Positions 1 to 7,489 of a stretch of 13,309 bases of DNA are shown here, piece after piece. The notes under the pieces were generated by a model. It was not told the origin of the DNA, did not search any database, and saw nothing but the letters and a program-made list of their open reading frames with translations. The translations under genes and the position numbers were made by a program. Positions within the stretch are counted from its first letter, which is position 1; each line of letters begins with the position of its first letter. The stretch is from assembly GCA_903927495.1 (NCBI GenBank), contig CAIYNH010000413.1, forward strand, positions 1 through 13,309, in the 5' to 3' direction. This DNA is from an uncultured beta proteobacterium (GTDB taxonomy: Bacteria; Pseudomonadota; Gammaproteobacteria; Burkholderiales; Burkholderiaceae_C).

Positions 1-77
1 ATGCCAATGGGCAGTTTGCGCCGGTGCAAGGTGGGCATACTCTCAGGCACGAGCGCGGAGGTGTGAGTCTGGGTCAT
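1..77 (-). CDS. 5' end of a gene leaving the window; possible AAA/PD-(D/E)XK family protein
   Basis: Reading the minus strand from an ATG at 77 gives 25 complete codons that stay open to the window edge. The peptide starts MTQTHTSALV and ends RRKLPIG. A short variable leader followed by R-K-LPIG-I is how many AAA-ATPase-like proteins with a C-terminal PD-(D/E)XK nuclease domain (old name DUF1703) begin, so that is my tentative family call, based only on this short match. No strong ribosome-binding site precedes the ATG; an in-frame ATG at 38 is an alternative start. The gene is divergent from the SulP gene, and the 170 bases between them should hold both promoters. I could not pick out convincing -35/-10 pairs there. 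Confidence 0.4.
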   Translation of the reverse strand, partial: MTQTHTSALVPESMPTLHRRKLPIG

Positions 78-247
78 CGGCACATTCTAGGCCGCTGGGT
101 CGCAGTTCATAGCCGACATCAGCGCTGCTGTTGCAACCCCGCAAGACTTGGTTTTTGGGCCTCACATTTTGAATTCGACAAATCTGTGGGCTGAGTCGAT
201 TACGATGGACGCAAACGCCTACTAAAGATACAAAGACAAATTGCTTT

Positions 248-2473
248 ATGACTTCAGAGCACAAGACCAACCTTCGCACAGAACTAAGTGGTGGCCTAGA
301 GTCCACCATTCACGGGATCGCTACTAGCATCGGACCGATTCTGGTTTATTTGGGTTTTTTTGGCAGCCAGTCGTTGGCACCGGCGTTGTGGGCAACGCTG
401 ATCACCGCGACCGCGGTACCAGCCGTGGGTCTGCTCTTCAAAGGCCACCCCGCCATACTCCCAAGTACCCGGGCCGCATCGCTGACCGCGTATGCGGCAC
501 TCGTTTTGCAATTGGGGGTGGCCAGTGCTGGCCCGGCAAACCACGGCATCACACTTTCGGGGCAACAGTTCCTGACGGGTTTGGCTGCGGGCAGTCTGCT
601 GTTTGCCTTGGCCAGTGTGCTGGTGTTGCTGGCAGGATTGTTCCGGCTGGGCAATATTTTTAAAATGATTCCCAGTACCGTGACGGCTGGGATCAGCAAC
701 AGCACGGCGGTCTTGCTGGTGTGGCTGGCCACCAAACAGGTGCTGGGCAGCAGCTGGCTTGCCGCATGGGTAGCGCTGGCGATGGTGCTTGGTTTTACGC
801 TATGGCCGCGGCTGCAATTGCAATTGAGCGTGTTGCGGGTTTTTCCGTCGATGTTGTTGGCAGTGGTAGTCGGCTTGGTGGTGCACGTCGTGCTGGTGGC
901 ACCGCTAAGCCCGGTCAATCAAGAGTTGAGTTACGACTTGTCCTGGATTGGTGTTGGCTTGTGGCCCGACTTGTTGCTCCAGTCGCAATTGGGGGCTTTG
1001 TTGGTGACGGGCTTGCCGGGTGCCGTGACGCTGGCCATGGTGATGATTCTTGAATCTTTCACCGCCAACAACATGCTCGAGTCGCGTTTTGGTTTGCGCA
1101 TTGATGCCAGCCGCGAGTTGCTGGTGTTAGGTGGTGCCAATCTGGCCAGCGCCTTGTTGGGTGGTGTGCCTTGCACCGGTGCCCCGCTGCGCAGTCTGGC
1201 CAGCAGGCTGGCGGGTGGCCGGGGTGTGGTTGCAGCTTGGAGTAGCCTGCTGCTGACCGGGGTGCTGCTGCTGTTCGTGGGCAACTGGCTACTGGTACTG
1301 CCAGCCGGCGTGATGGCCGGTTTATTTGTGTTGCAGGCACCTTTGATGGTTGACCCCGCGTTCAAAAACCGTTTGTTTGAAATGCTGAGGACCCGGCGCT
1401 GGCGGCGGGCGGGCTCCGGCGATTTGGGCTTCTGGATTACCGCAGTGATTTCTTTGGTCGGGATTTTTGGCAATCTGATCTGGGCATGTTTCATGGGTGT
1501 CGGCTTGTCCTGCCTGGCGGTGCTGCGCCGTGTCTCTGGCAGCCTGACTTCGCGTTGGGCGGATCTGGGTCAATACCGTTCGCGTCGGGTCAGGAGTTTG
1601 AGCGAAATCACTTTGCTGGAGCAGTCCTCTCGTGAGGTGGGCATATTGCAGCTCACCGGGCATCTGTTTTTTGGCAATAGCACTCGGTTGACGCAATTGC
1701 TGGATGAGTTGCACCGCGATGCCAAGTCAGTGGTGCTGGATGTGAGTCGGGTTCATGATGTCGATCCGAGTGGTCTGGGCGCGCTGGTTTGGCTGATTCG
1801 CGCCATGGTGGAGCGGCAACTGACCGTGATTGTCACGGGCGAGCGCCAGACCGCCTCCGAGGAACTGCGCCAGGCGGTGTTGGCATTGCCGGGTGTCGTG
1901 CTCTGCATTGATCTGGATCGGGGTGTTGAGGTGTGCGAAGATCATTTGCTGAAAACCTCGGCAGTTGTACCCATCAAGTTGCTCAGTGTGCGGGCAGAAA
2001 ACAATTTGCTGCTCGAAGATATTCGGGATGATGACCTGACGGTGGTGCTGATGTTGGGTGAGATTCGCCAGTTGGCCCAAGGCGAGGCCTTGTTCCTCCA
2101 GTACGAGGATGCTGATGGTGTCTGGATGCTGGAGGAGGGCACGGTCAGTATTTTGTCGGGCAGTGGTGATGCATCGCGTCTGGCAACCTTCGGTCCAGGG
2201 CAGTTTGTCGGCGAAATGGGCTTTGTTGACGGCGGCTCGCGCTCAGCCACGGCCCGGGCCGACACCCCTTTGCAGGCCGTGTTTTTGGATAATCACAGTC
2301 TGGCGACTCTGGCGCAGCAGTGCCCTGGGGCGGCCCTGAAAATCAGCCAAAACATCGCGCGTGAGTTGTCGCACCGAATGCGTAATTCTTCGGCCCGACT
2401 GGATCATGACCCGCAGCAGGAAACTGCGGGTTGGGCCAACAGTGGTCTGCCGAGTACGTTTTCACGGTTCTGA
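248..2473 (+). CDS. SulP family anion transporter with STAS and cyclic-nucleotide-binding domains
   Basis: Probable inner-membrane inorganic anion transporter (sulfate, bicarbonate or a similar anion) of 741 residues. Residues about 10-440 are a run of hydrophobic helices with the SulP/xanthine-uracil permease look, ending in a basic loop near 385-390. Residues about 468-560 form a STAS domain; the segment D498-V-S-R-V-H-D-V-D-P-S508 matches the strand and loop that carry the regulatory Ser/Thr in anti-sigma-antagonist folds. Residues about 620-720 form a cNMP-binding domain with the phosphate-binding cassette G655-E656-M-G...S664-R665-S-A-T-A; Glu656 and Arg665 are the residues expected to contact ribose and phosphate. 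The triple fusion is a known SulP subtype. The start is the first ATG after an upstream stop; its ribosome-binding site is weak. The substrate cannot be read from sequence. The next gene encodes a nucleotide cyclase, which suggests that transport is tuned by cAMP or cGMP (inference). Confidence 0.9.
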   Translation: MTSEHKTNLRTELSGGLESTIHGIATSIGPILVYLGFFGSQSLAPALWATLITATAVPAVGLLFKGHPAILPSTRAASLTAYAALVLQLGVASAGPANHGITLSGQQFLTGLAAGSLLFALASVLVLLAGLFRLGNIFKMIPSTVTAGISNSTAVLLVWLATKQVLGSSWLAAWVALAMVLGFTLWPRLQLQLSVLRVFPSMLLAVVVGLVVHVVLVAPLSPVNQELSYDLSWIGVGLWPDLLLQSQLGALLVTGLPGAVTLAMVMILESFTANNMLESRFGLRIDASRELLVLGGANLASALLGGVPCTGAPLRSLASRLAGGRGVVAAWSSLLLTGVLLLFVGNWLLVLPAGVMAGLFVLQAPLMVDPAFKNRLFEMLRTRRWRRAGSGDLGFWITAVISLVGIFGNLIWACFMGVGLSCLAVLRRVSGSLTSRWADLGQYRSRRVRSLSEITLLEQSSREVGILQLTGHLFFGNSTRLTQLLDELHRDAKSVVLDVSRVHDVDPSGLGALVWLIRAMVERQLTVIVTGERQTASEELRQAVLALPGVVLCIDLDRGVEVCEDHLLKTSAVVPIKLLSVRAENNLLLEDIRDDDLTVVLMLGEIRQLAQGEALFLQYEDADGVWMLEEGTVSILSGSGDASRLATFGPGQFVGEMGFVDGGSRSATARADTPLQAVFLDNHSLATLAQQCPGAALKISQNIARELSHRMRNSSARLDHDPQQETAGWANSGLPSTFSRF

Positions 2474-2515
2474 TCGGTATTAACATGAGGCTTTTCCGAG
2501 CTGTCACACCAGATT

Positions 2516-2525
2516 GAGGAGCAGG
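2516..2525 (+). promoter_or_regulatory. Ribosome-binding site of the CHASE2 cyclase gene
   Basis: The sequence GAGGAGCAGG holds two purine-rich SD candidates, GAGGAG (12 bases from the ATG) and AGG (8 bases from it). It supports the ATG at 2534 as the start. It lies in the 60-base gap after the transporter gene, in which I see no terminator, so co-transcription with the transporter is plausible. Confidence 0.6.
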
Positions 2526-2533
2526 TACCCCCT

Positions 2534-4768
2534 ATGAAAAGTACTGATTTTCTGAAATTGCATGCCGTGCGTATCGGCCTGAGTCTCCTCATTGTGCCGA
2601 TGTTGCTGCTCAACGCTGCCGGGGTAATCGATCTGGGTTTTGTGCACCGGCTTGAAAATTACACTTACGACTTGCGCTTGCAATGGACCATGCCGGGCAC
2701 GGTCGACAAGCGGATTGTGGTGGTTGACATTGACGAGAAAAGCCTGCAGCAGCAGGGGCACTGGCCTTGGCCCCGCAACAAAATCGCCCACATGATGGAT
2801 GTGCTGTTTGATCACTACAAAATTGATGTGCTGGGGTTCGATGTGTTGTTTGCCGAGCACGACCAAAGCTCAGGCCTTGCTCAACTCGAAACCCTCGCGC
2901 ACGCGGATTTCAAGAACAGCAAAGAGTTTGAGCAAGCCCTGAAGCGACTCAGGCCGACCTTGATGTATGACCAGATATTTGCCAACAGCCTGAAGAACCG
3001 CCGTATTGCGCTGGGTTATTACCTGCGCCATGATGCCCAGTCTGACAGCCAGGTGGGGGTTTTGCCAGCACCCGCCTTGCCCAAAGGCAGTTTTGACCCT
3101 AAGAGCGTGGGAGCCATGCTGGCCAGTGGGTATTCTGCCAACCTGGCGTTGTTGCAACAAGCCGCACCCACAGCGGGCTTCTTCAATGCTTCGCCCATGA
3201 TTGACCCGGATGGCGTGATCCGGCGAGTTTCGCTGCTGCAGTTATTTGACGGTGCTCTGTACGAGACGCTGAGTCTGGCAATGGTCAAAATGGTGATCCG
3301 GGAGCCTAGGCTGGAACTGCTTTATGAAGGTGGGGCGGCGGACTCGGTGGCGCTGGAAGCGCTCAAATTGGGCCAGCACCGTATCCCGGTGGATGCTGAG
3401 ATGGCGGCGCTGGTGCCGTACCGTGGCAGGCAGGGAAGTTTTGTCTATGTCTCGGCCAGCGATGTGTTGCACGCCAAGGTCGATCCAGAGGTCTTGCGCG
3501 GGGCCATTGTTCTGGTCGGGACCACCGCGCCCGGCTTGCTGGACTTACGCACTGCTCCCATGCAGGATTCTTATGCCGGGGTGGAGTTGCACGCCAACCT
3601 GATCGCCGGCATGCTGGACGGCAATATCAAGGAACGCCCGGCCTATGTGCTAGGGCTGGAACTGGTGCTGCTGCTGCTCACGGGCGTATTTGTGGCCCTG
3701 GCCTTGCCGGCATTCAGCCCGGTGGGTGCCACTTTGCTGACAGCCGTCCTGTCGCTGGCGACTGTGGCTGTCAATCTCTATTTCTGGCAGTTCAAACACA
3801 TGATTTTGCCGCTGGCATCGGGCTTGTTGATGATCAGTTTCCTTTTTGTATTCAATATGTCGTATGGGTTTTTTGTCGATTCGCGCGCCAAGCGACAACT
3901 TGCTCGCTTGTTCGGGCAATATGTCCCGCCTGAGCTGGTCGATGAAATGGCGAAAGACCCAGGGGCTTACTCGCTGGCCGGTTCCAGCCGCGAATTGACG
4001 GTGCTATTTTCGGACGTGCGTGGTTTTACCACCATCTCTGAGGGGTTGGATCCGCAGCAGTTGACACAACTCATGAACGAGTTTCTGACCCCGATGACCA
4101 AAGTCATTCACCGCCACCGTGGCACCATCGACAAGTACATGGGTGATGCCATCATGGCGTTTTGGGGTGCGCCCCTGACTGATCCGGAACATGCCCGCCA
4201 TGCCTTGCTGGCGGCGCTGGATATGGTTGCTGAACTGAATGCCCTGCAGGACCACTTCGCCTCCAAGGGCTGGCCACCCATCAAAATTGGCGTGGGTCTG
4301 AATACCGGCGAAATGACGGTTGGCAACATGGGTTCGGAGTTTCGTCTGGCCTACACCGTGATGGGTGACGCGGTCAATCTGGGTTCACGTCTGGAGAGTC
4401 TGACCAAGGAATATGGTGTGCAGGTCATGGTCAGCGAGTTCACTCGTGCTGCGGTGCCTGACTTTGCGTTTCGTGAGTTGGACTGCGTGCGGGTCAAGGG
4501 CAAAGACAAACCGGTCAAGATTTACGAACCCTTAGGCCCGCTGGATCAATTGAATGAGCAGGAGCGCGACGAGTTGTTGCTGCTCGACGCGGCACTGGCA
4601 AAATACCGCGCGCAAAATTGGCCATTGGCGACCGATGGATTTGCCCGGTTGTTGCAACTCTTCCCGGAGCGCCGACTGTACAGTCTCTATGCCAGCCGGA
4701 TTGAGCATTTCGTCCAGAATCCGCCACCTGCTGATTGGGATGGCTCTTTCACTTTTGTCACCAAATAG
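2534..4768 (+). CDS. CHASE2-domain membrane adenylate/guanylate cyclase (class III)
   Basis: A 744-residue transmembrane receptor cyclase predicted to make a cyclic nucleotide from ATP or GTP. An N-terminal helix (about 13-34) is followed by a periplasmic CHASE2 sensor domain (about 35-370), recognisable from NYTYDLRLQW, the IVVVDIDEKSL strand, WPWPR, and VGTTAPGLLDLR near its end. Three membrane helices span about 372-455, then comes the catalytic domain (about 485-690). Metal-binding Asp494 (FSDVRGFT) and Asp538 (KYMGD) are present, as are the transition-state residues Asn615 and Arg619 (GDAVNLGSR). The base-selecting pair is Lys534 and Thr608 (YTVMGD), the class IIIb arrangement usually linked to adenylyl cyclases. 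No catalytic residue is missing, so activity is likely. A short tail rich in acidic residues and leucine follows the cyclase domain. The ligand of the CHASE2 domain is unknown. Confidence 0.93.
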   Translation: MKSTDFLKLHAVRIGLSLLIVPMLLLNAAGVIDLGFVHRLENYTYDLRLQWTMPGTVDKRIVVVDIDEKSLQQQGHWPWPRNKIAHMMDVLFDHYKIDVLGFDVLFAEHDQSSGLAQLETLAHADFKNSKEFEQALKRLRPTLMYDQIFANSLKNRRIALGYYLRHDAQSDSQVGVLPAPALPKGSFDPKSVGAMLASGYSANLALLQQAAPTAGFFNASPMIDPDGVIRRVSLLQLFDGALYETLSLAMVKMVIREPRLELLYEGGAADSVALEALKLGQHRIPVDAEMAALVPYRGRQGSFVYVSASDVLHAKVDPEVLRGAIVLVGTTAPGLLDLRTAPMQDSYAGVELHANLIAGMLDGNIKERPAYVLGLELVLLLLTGVFVALALPAFSPVGATLLTAVLSLATVAVNLYFWQFKHMILPLASGLLMISFLFVFNMSYGFFVDSRAKRQLARLFGQYVPPELVDEMAKDPGAYSLAGSSRELTVLFSDVRGFTTISEGLDPQQLTQLMNEFLTPMTKVIHRHRGTIDKYMGDAIMAFWGAPLTDPEHARHALLAALDMVAELNALQDHFASKGWPPIKIGVGLNTGEMTVGNMGSEFRLAYTVMGDAVNLGSRLESLTKEYGVQVMVSEFTRAAVPDFAFRELDCVRVKGKDKPVKIYEPLGPLDQLNEQERDELLLLDAALAKYRAQNWPLATDGFARLLQLFPERRLYSLYASRIEHFVQNPPPADWDGSFTFVTK

Positions 4769-4782
4769 TATTCGGTACCACC

Positions 4783-6423
4783 ATGAACGCCCAAAGCAGA
4801 AAAATTGAAGTCAACACGGTCGAAGATTTGCTCAAACGCCTTGAACAGTTGAACGTGATTGGTGCATCACTGTCCAAAGAGCGCGATACCACACGACTGC
4901 TGGAGCAGATTTTATTGGCCGCCAAAGCCATTACCCATGCCGACGGTGGCACGGTGTACAGCATGGCTGAAGATGGGGAAACCCTGCGCTTTGAGATATT
5001 GAGAACAGATTCGCTGAAGATCGCCATGGGCGGCTCGGCCCGCCAAGCCATCGACTTTCCAGACTTGCCGCTGCGCACTGCCAAGGGGGCACCCAACGAC
5101 TCGATGGTGGCTGCCTATGCAGCGATTCACCGGGTCACCGTCAATATCAATGATGCCTATGCCGAGCCCAATTTTGATTTTTCCGGCACACGCTTGTTTG
5201 ATCAAAGCACCGGCTATCGTTCAAAATCATTTTTGACGGTACCGATGCGTAACCATGAGGGCGATGTCATCGGGGTGCTGCAATTGATCAACGCGCAGGA
5301 GCCGGGGACTTCCGACGTGGTGGCCTTTTCAGCAGCAGATCAGCAACTGGCCGAGTCCCTGGCCTCACAAGCGGCCATTGCCCTGAGCAATCGCTTGCTC
5401 ATGACGCAGTTGGAGGACTTATTTGAGGCCTTCATTGGTCTGATCAATCTGGCGATTGATGAAAAATCGCACTACACCGGTGGCCACTGTCAGCGGGTGC
5501 CAGCGTTGACCATGATGCTGGCCGAGGCGGTGGCGGGAACTTCTGAGGGTCCGATGGCGGCCTTTGTGATGGACGACCTGGCCCGCTACGAGCTCAAAAT
5601 TGCCGGCTTGCTGCACGATTGCGGCAAGATGACGACACCGGTGCACGTGGTTGACAAGGCCACCAAGCTGCAGACGCTGTTTGACAGGATGGAACTGATT
5701 GACACCCGTTTTGAGGTGTTGAAACGGGATGCTGAAATTGCGGCGCTACGCCAGCAATTGGCGCTGCGCCCGGTGCTTGATGCCAAGGCCGAGAGTTTGG
5801 CCGCGAGCAATGCGCGAACGCTGCAGTTGGCACTCGACTCGGATCGAGATTTTTTGCGTGCTACCAATATTGGCGGTGAAGTGATGCGTGATGCTGATGT
5901 CGACCGGGTGCGCGACATCGGCAGTCGGCATGTCTGGCGCAGTGTGAATGGTTTGCAAACCGGTTTGTTGTCAGTCGATGAAATTGAAAATCTGTGCATC
6001 CGCAAAGGCACCTTGACTGCGGCTGAGCGCGACATCATCAATTACCACATTGTGGCCACCATCAAGATGCTGGAGAAATTGCCCTGGCCGAAACACCTCA
6101 AAAACGTGCCGGAGTACGCCGGTGGTCACCATGAGCGTATGGACGGCAAGGGCTATCCCAAGGGGCTCACCCGTGAGCAGATGTCAGTACAGGCGCGCAT
6201 CATGGGGATTGCTGATATTTTTGAAGCCCTGACGGCATCGGATCGGCCCTACAAACCGGGTATGAAGCTCTCGCAAGCCATGGGCATCATGAACAAACTC
6301 AAACTTGACGGCCACATTGATCCGGATTTGTTCGATATTTTCTTGAAACAAGGCATTTACCGGCAATATGCCGAGCGATTCCTTAACCCCTTGCAGTTGG
6401 ATGAGGTCAATTTGCCGATGTAG
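4783..6423 (+). CDS. GAF domain HD-GYP phosphohydrolase (probable c-di-GMP phosphodiesterase)
   Basis: A 546-residue cytoplasmic protein with no membrane helix. Residues about 15-205 are a GAF sensor domain (a short coiled segment, then the typical SFLTVPMRN and IGVLQLINA strands); GAF domains bind small ligands such as cyclic nucleotides, but this one's ligand is unknown. Residues about 215-530 are an HD-GYP domain: His230/His235 region, His278-Asp279-C-G-Lys282, His422, His449-His450-Glu451, and D454-G-K-G457-Y458-P459, then ARIMGIADIFEAL and the DRPYK signature. Metal ligands and GYP are intact, so hydrolysis of c-di-GMP is the likely activity. About 120 residues separate HDCGK from the LTAAE helix, where canonical domains have about 20; this insert is charged and helical. 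The ATG at 4783 is preferred over an upstream TTG at 4735 that would lie inside the cyclase gene; the gap to the cyclase stop is 14 bases, so translation is probably coupled. Confidence 0.9.
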   Translation: MNAQSRKIEVNTVEDLLKRLEQLNVIGASLSKERDTTRLLEQILLAAKAITHADGGTVYSMAEDGETLRFEILRTDSLKIAMGGSARQAIDFPDLPLRTAKGAPNDSMVAAYAAIHRVTVNINDAYAEPNFDFSGTRLFDQSTGYRSKSFLTVPMRNHEGDVIGVLQLINAQEPGTSDVVAFSAADQQLAESLASQAAIALSNRLLMTQLEDLFEAFIGLINLAIDEKSHYTGGHCQRVPALTMMLAEAVAGTSEGPMAAFVMDDLARYELKIAGLLHDCGKMTTPVHVVDKATKLQTLFDRMELIDTRFEVLKRDAEIAALRQQLALRPVLDAKAESLAASNARTLQLALDSDRDFLRATNIGGEVMRDADVDRVRDIGSRHVWRSVNGLQTGLLSVDEIENLCIRKGTLTAAERDIINYHIVATIKMLEKLPWPKHLKNVPEYAGGHHERMDGKGYPKGLTREQMSVQARIMGIADIFEALTASDRPYKPGMKLSQAMGIMNKLKLDGHIDPDLFDIFLKQGIYRQYAERFLNPLQLDEVNLPM

Positions 6424-6456
6424 CGGCGGCGCTGGCCGGCCACGGATAATCGGCTC

Positions 6457-7485
6457 ATGACTGCCATACCGCCGGTACTTCCCCGTTTTTCGCCTCGCAC
6501 CATTGGCATCGCCTCGGCGGTGGTGACGGTGCTGATCTGGACATCTTTTATTTTGATCGCCCGCGCTTCGGCCGACCCCGCGCGTGGTGGTCTGCTGAGT
6601 CCGTTGGACATCGCTTATTGCCGCATCGTCGGTGCGTCGCTGATTTTGCTACCTTGGGGTGCTTACCTGGTGCGCCAGGATCTGGCCCGGAGCATTCGCA
6701 ATGGCTCATGGCTGGGGCTGTCGCCGTTGTCGGCGCGCATTACCGTTTCGGTTGGTCTCTTTGGTGGCTTGCTGTATGCGCTGCTGGCCTACAGCGGCTT
6801 TGCTTATGCACCGGCCTTGCACGCCTCGGTGCTGTTGCCGGGCAGTTTGCCGTTGTGGACGGCGCTGCTGGCAGCCTGGTTGTTGCGCGATCGGATTACC
6901 CCCGGGCGCGCCATAGGTCTGGGGCTGATTGTGTTGGGCGATTTGGTTGTCGGGGGGGTGAGCCTGCTGCGGGCCTTTGACGGCGGGCAGGTCTGGCTGG
7001 GTGACTTGATGTTCATGGGTGGAGCCTTGTGCTGGGCCGCCTACAGTGTGCTGGCCCGTCACTATGGCCTGAATGCGGTGCGTGCCACCATTGCCATCAC
7101 CACCTTTGCCGCTGTGACCTATCTACCGGTGTACAGCCTGCTGACGCTGACCGGGATGATTCAGGCGCATGTTTTTACGGCACCCTTCAAGGATGTGCTG
7201 TTCCAGGTGCTGTTCCAGGGCTGGGGGTCAGTGGTGATCTCGGGCATTACTTTCACTCAGATGATTCGGTACTTTGGTCCGGTGCGCTCAACCATGATCA
7301 CGGCGCTGGTGCCGGGTTTGTCGGCGTTTGGTGCAGTGCTTTTTTTGGGCGAACCGCTGCATTGGAATTTGATCGCGGGCCTGGTGCTGGTAACTGCAGG
7401 AATTTTGTTTGGCGTGCGTGCAAGTTTGCCAAATGCTATAAAAAAAGAAGCGATATACGCCACACAAACGGGCTCTAGAGGCTGA
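6457..7485 (+). CDS. EamA/DMT family permease
   Basis: A 342-residue inner-membrane protein of the drug/metabolite transporter superfamily, with about ten hydrophobic helices arranged as two EamA halves (about residues 15-155 and 180-320). The first half has the typical W-T-SF-L-I-A-R start and the ALHASVLLPGSLPLWTALL helix. The second ends with STMITALVPGLSAFGAVLFLGEPL, a well-conserved EamA segment. The substrate (amino acid, metabolite or toxic compound) cannot be told. The last 17 residues after ASLP, and the stop codon, are encoded by a dispersed repeat and are hydrophilic, unlike the rest of the protein, so the original C-terminus was probably shorter or different. The gene follows the HD-GYP gene by 33 bases and precedes tsaB by 4 bases, so it is likely co-transcribed with tsaB. 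Confidence 0.88.
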   Translation: MTAIPPVLPRFSPRTIGIASAVVTVLIWTSFILIARASADPARGGLLSPLDIAYCRIVGASLILLPWGAYLVRQDLARSIRNGSWLGLSPLSARITVSVGLFGGLLYALLAYSGFAYAPALHASVLLPGSLPLWTALLAAWLLRDRITPGRAIGLGLIVLGDLVVGGVSLLRAFDGGQVWLGDLMFMGGALCWAAYSVLARHYGLNAVRATIAITTFAAVTYLPVYSLLTLTGMIQAHVFTAPFKDVLFQVLFQGWGSVVISGITFTQMIRYFGPVRSTMITALVPGLSAFGAVLFLGEPLHWNLIAGLVLVTAGILFGVRASLPNAIKKEAIYATQTGSRG

Positions 7486-7489
7486 TTTT
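7431..7489 (+). repeat. Dispersed intergenic element, copy A (permease end / tsaB leader)
   Basis: Starts with AAATGCTAT, continues with an A-run and GAAGC, and ends in the block CTCTAGAGGCTGATTTT. Aligned without gaps to the copy at 8879, 27 of 48 positions from GCTAT onward agree. The pattern (GCTAT, A/T run, TAGC-like box, GC-rich centre, GCTAGAGGC, T-rich end) resembles a short element that I recall as common between genes of Comamonadaceae. Here it supplies the last 17 codons and the stop of the permease gene as well as the ribosome-binding site of tsaB. Confidence 0.65.
7478..7481 (+). promoter_or_regulatory. Ribosome-binding site of tsaB, inside the repeat
   Basis: GAGG lies 8 bases before the tsaB ATG, a normal spacing. 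It overlaps the last codons of the permease gene and is part of the conserved CTAGAGGC end of the dispersed element. Confidence 0.6.

Noticed and set aside
1..207. Plus-strand open frame from the left edge
   Set aside because: Its peptide is rich in His, Arg and Cys with no family resemblance; the minus-strand frame is more protein-like.
4735..4782. Longer N-terminus for the GAF-HD-GYP protein from a TTG
   Set aside because: It would overlap the cyclase gene and adds residues unrelated to the GAF family; the ATG at 4783 fits better.
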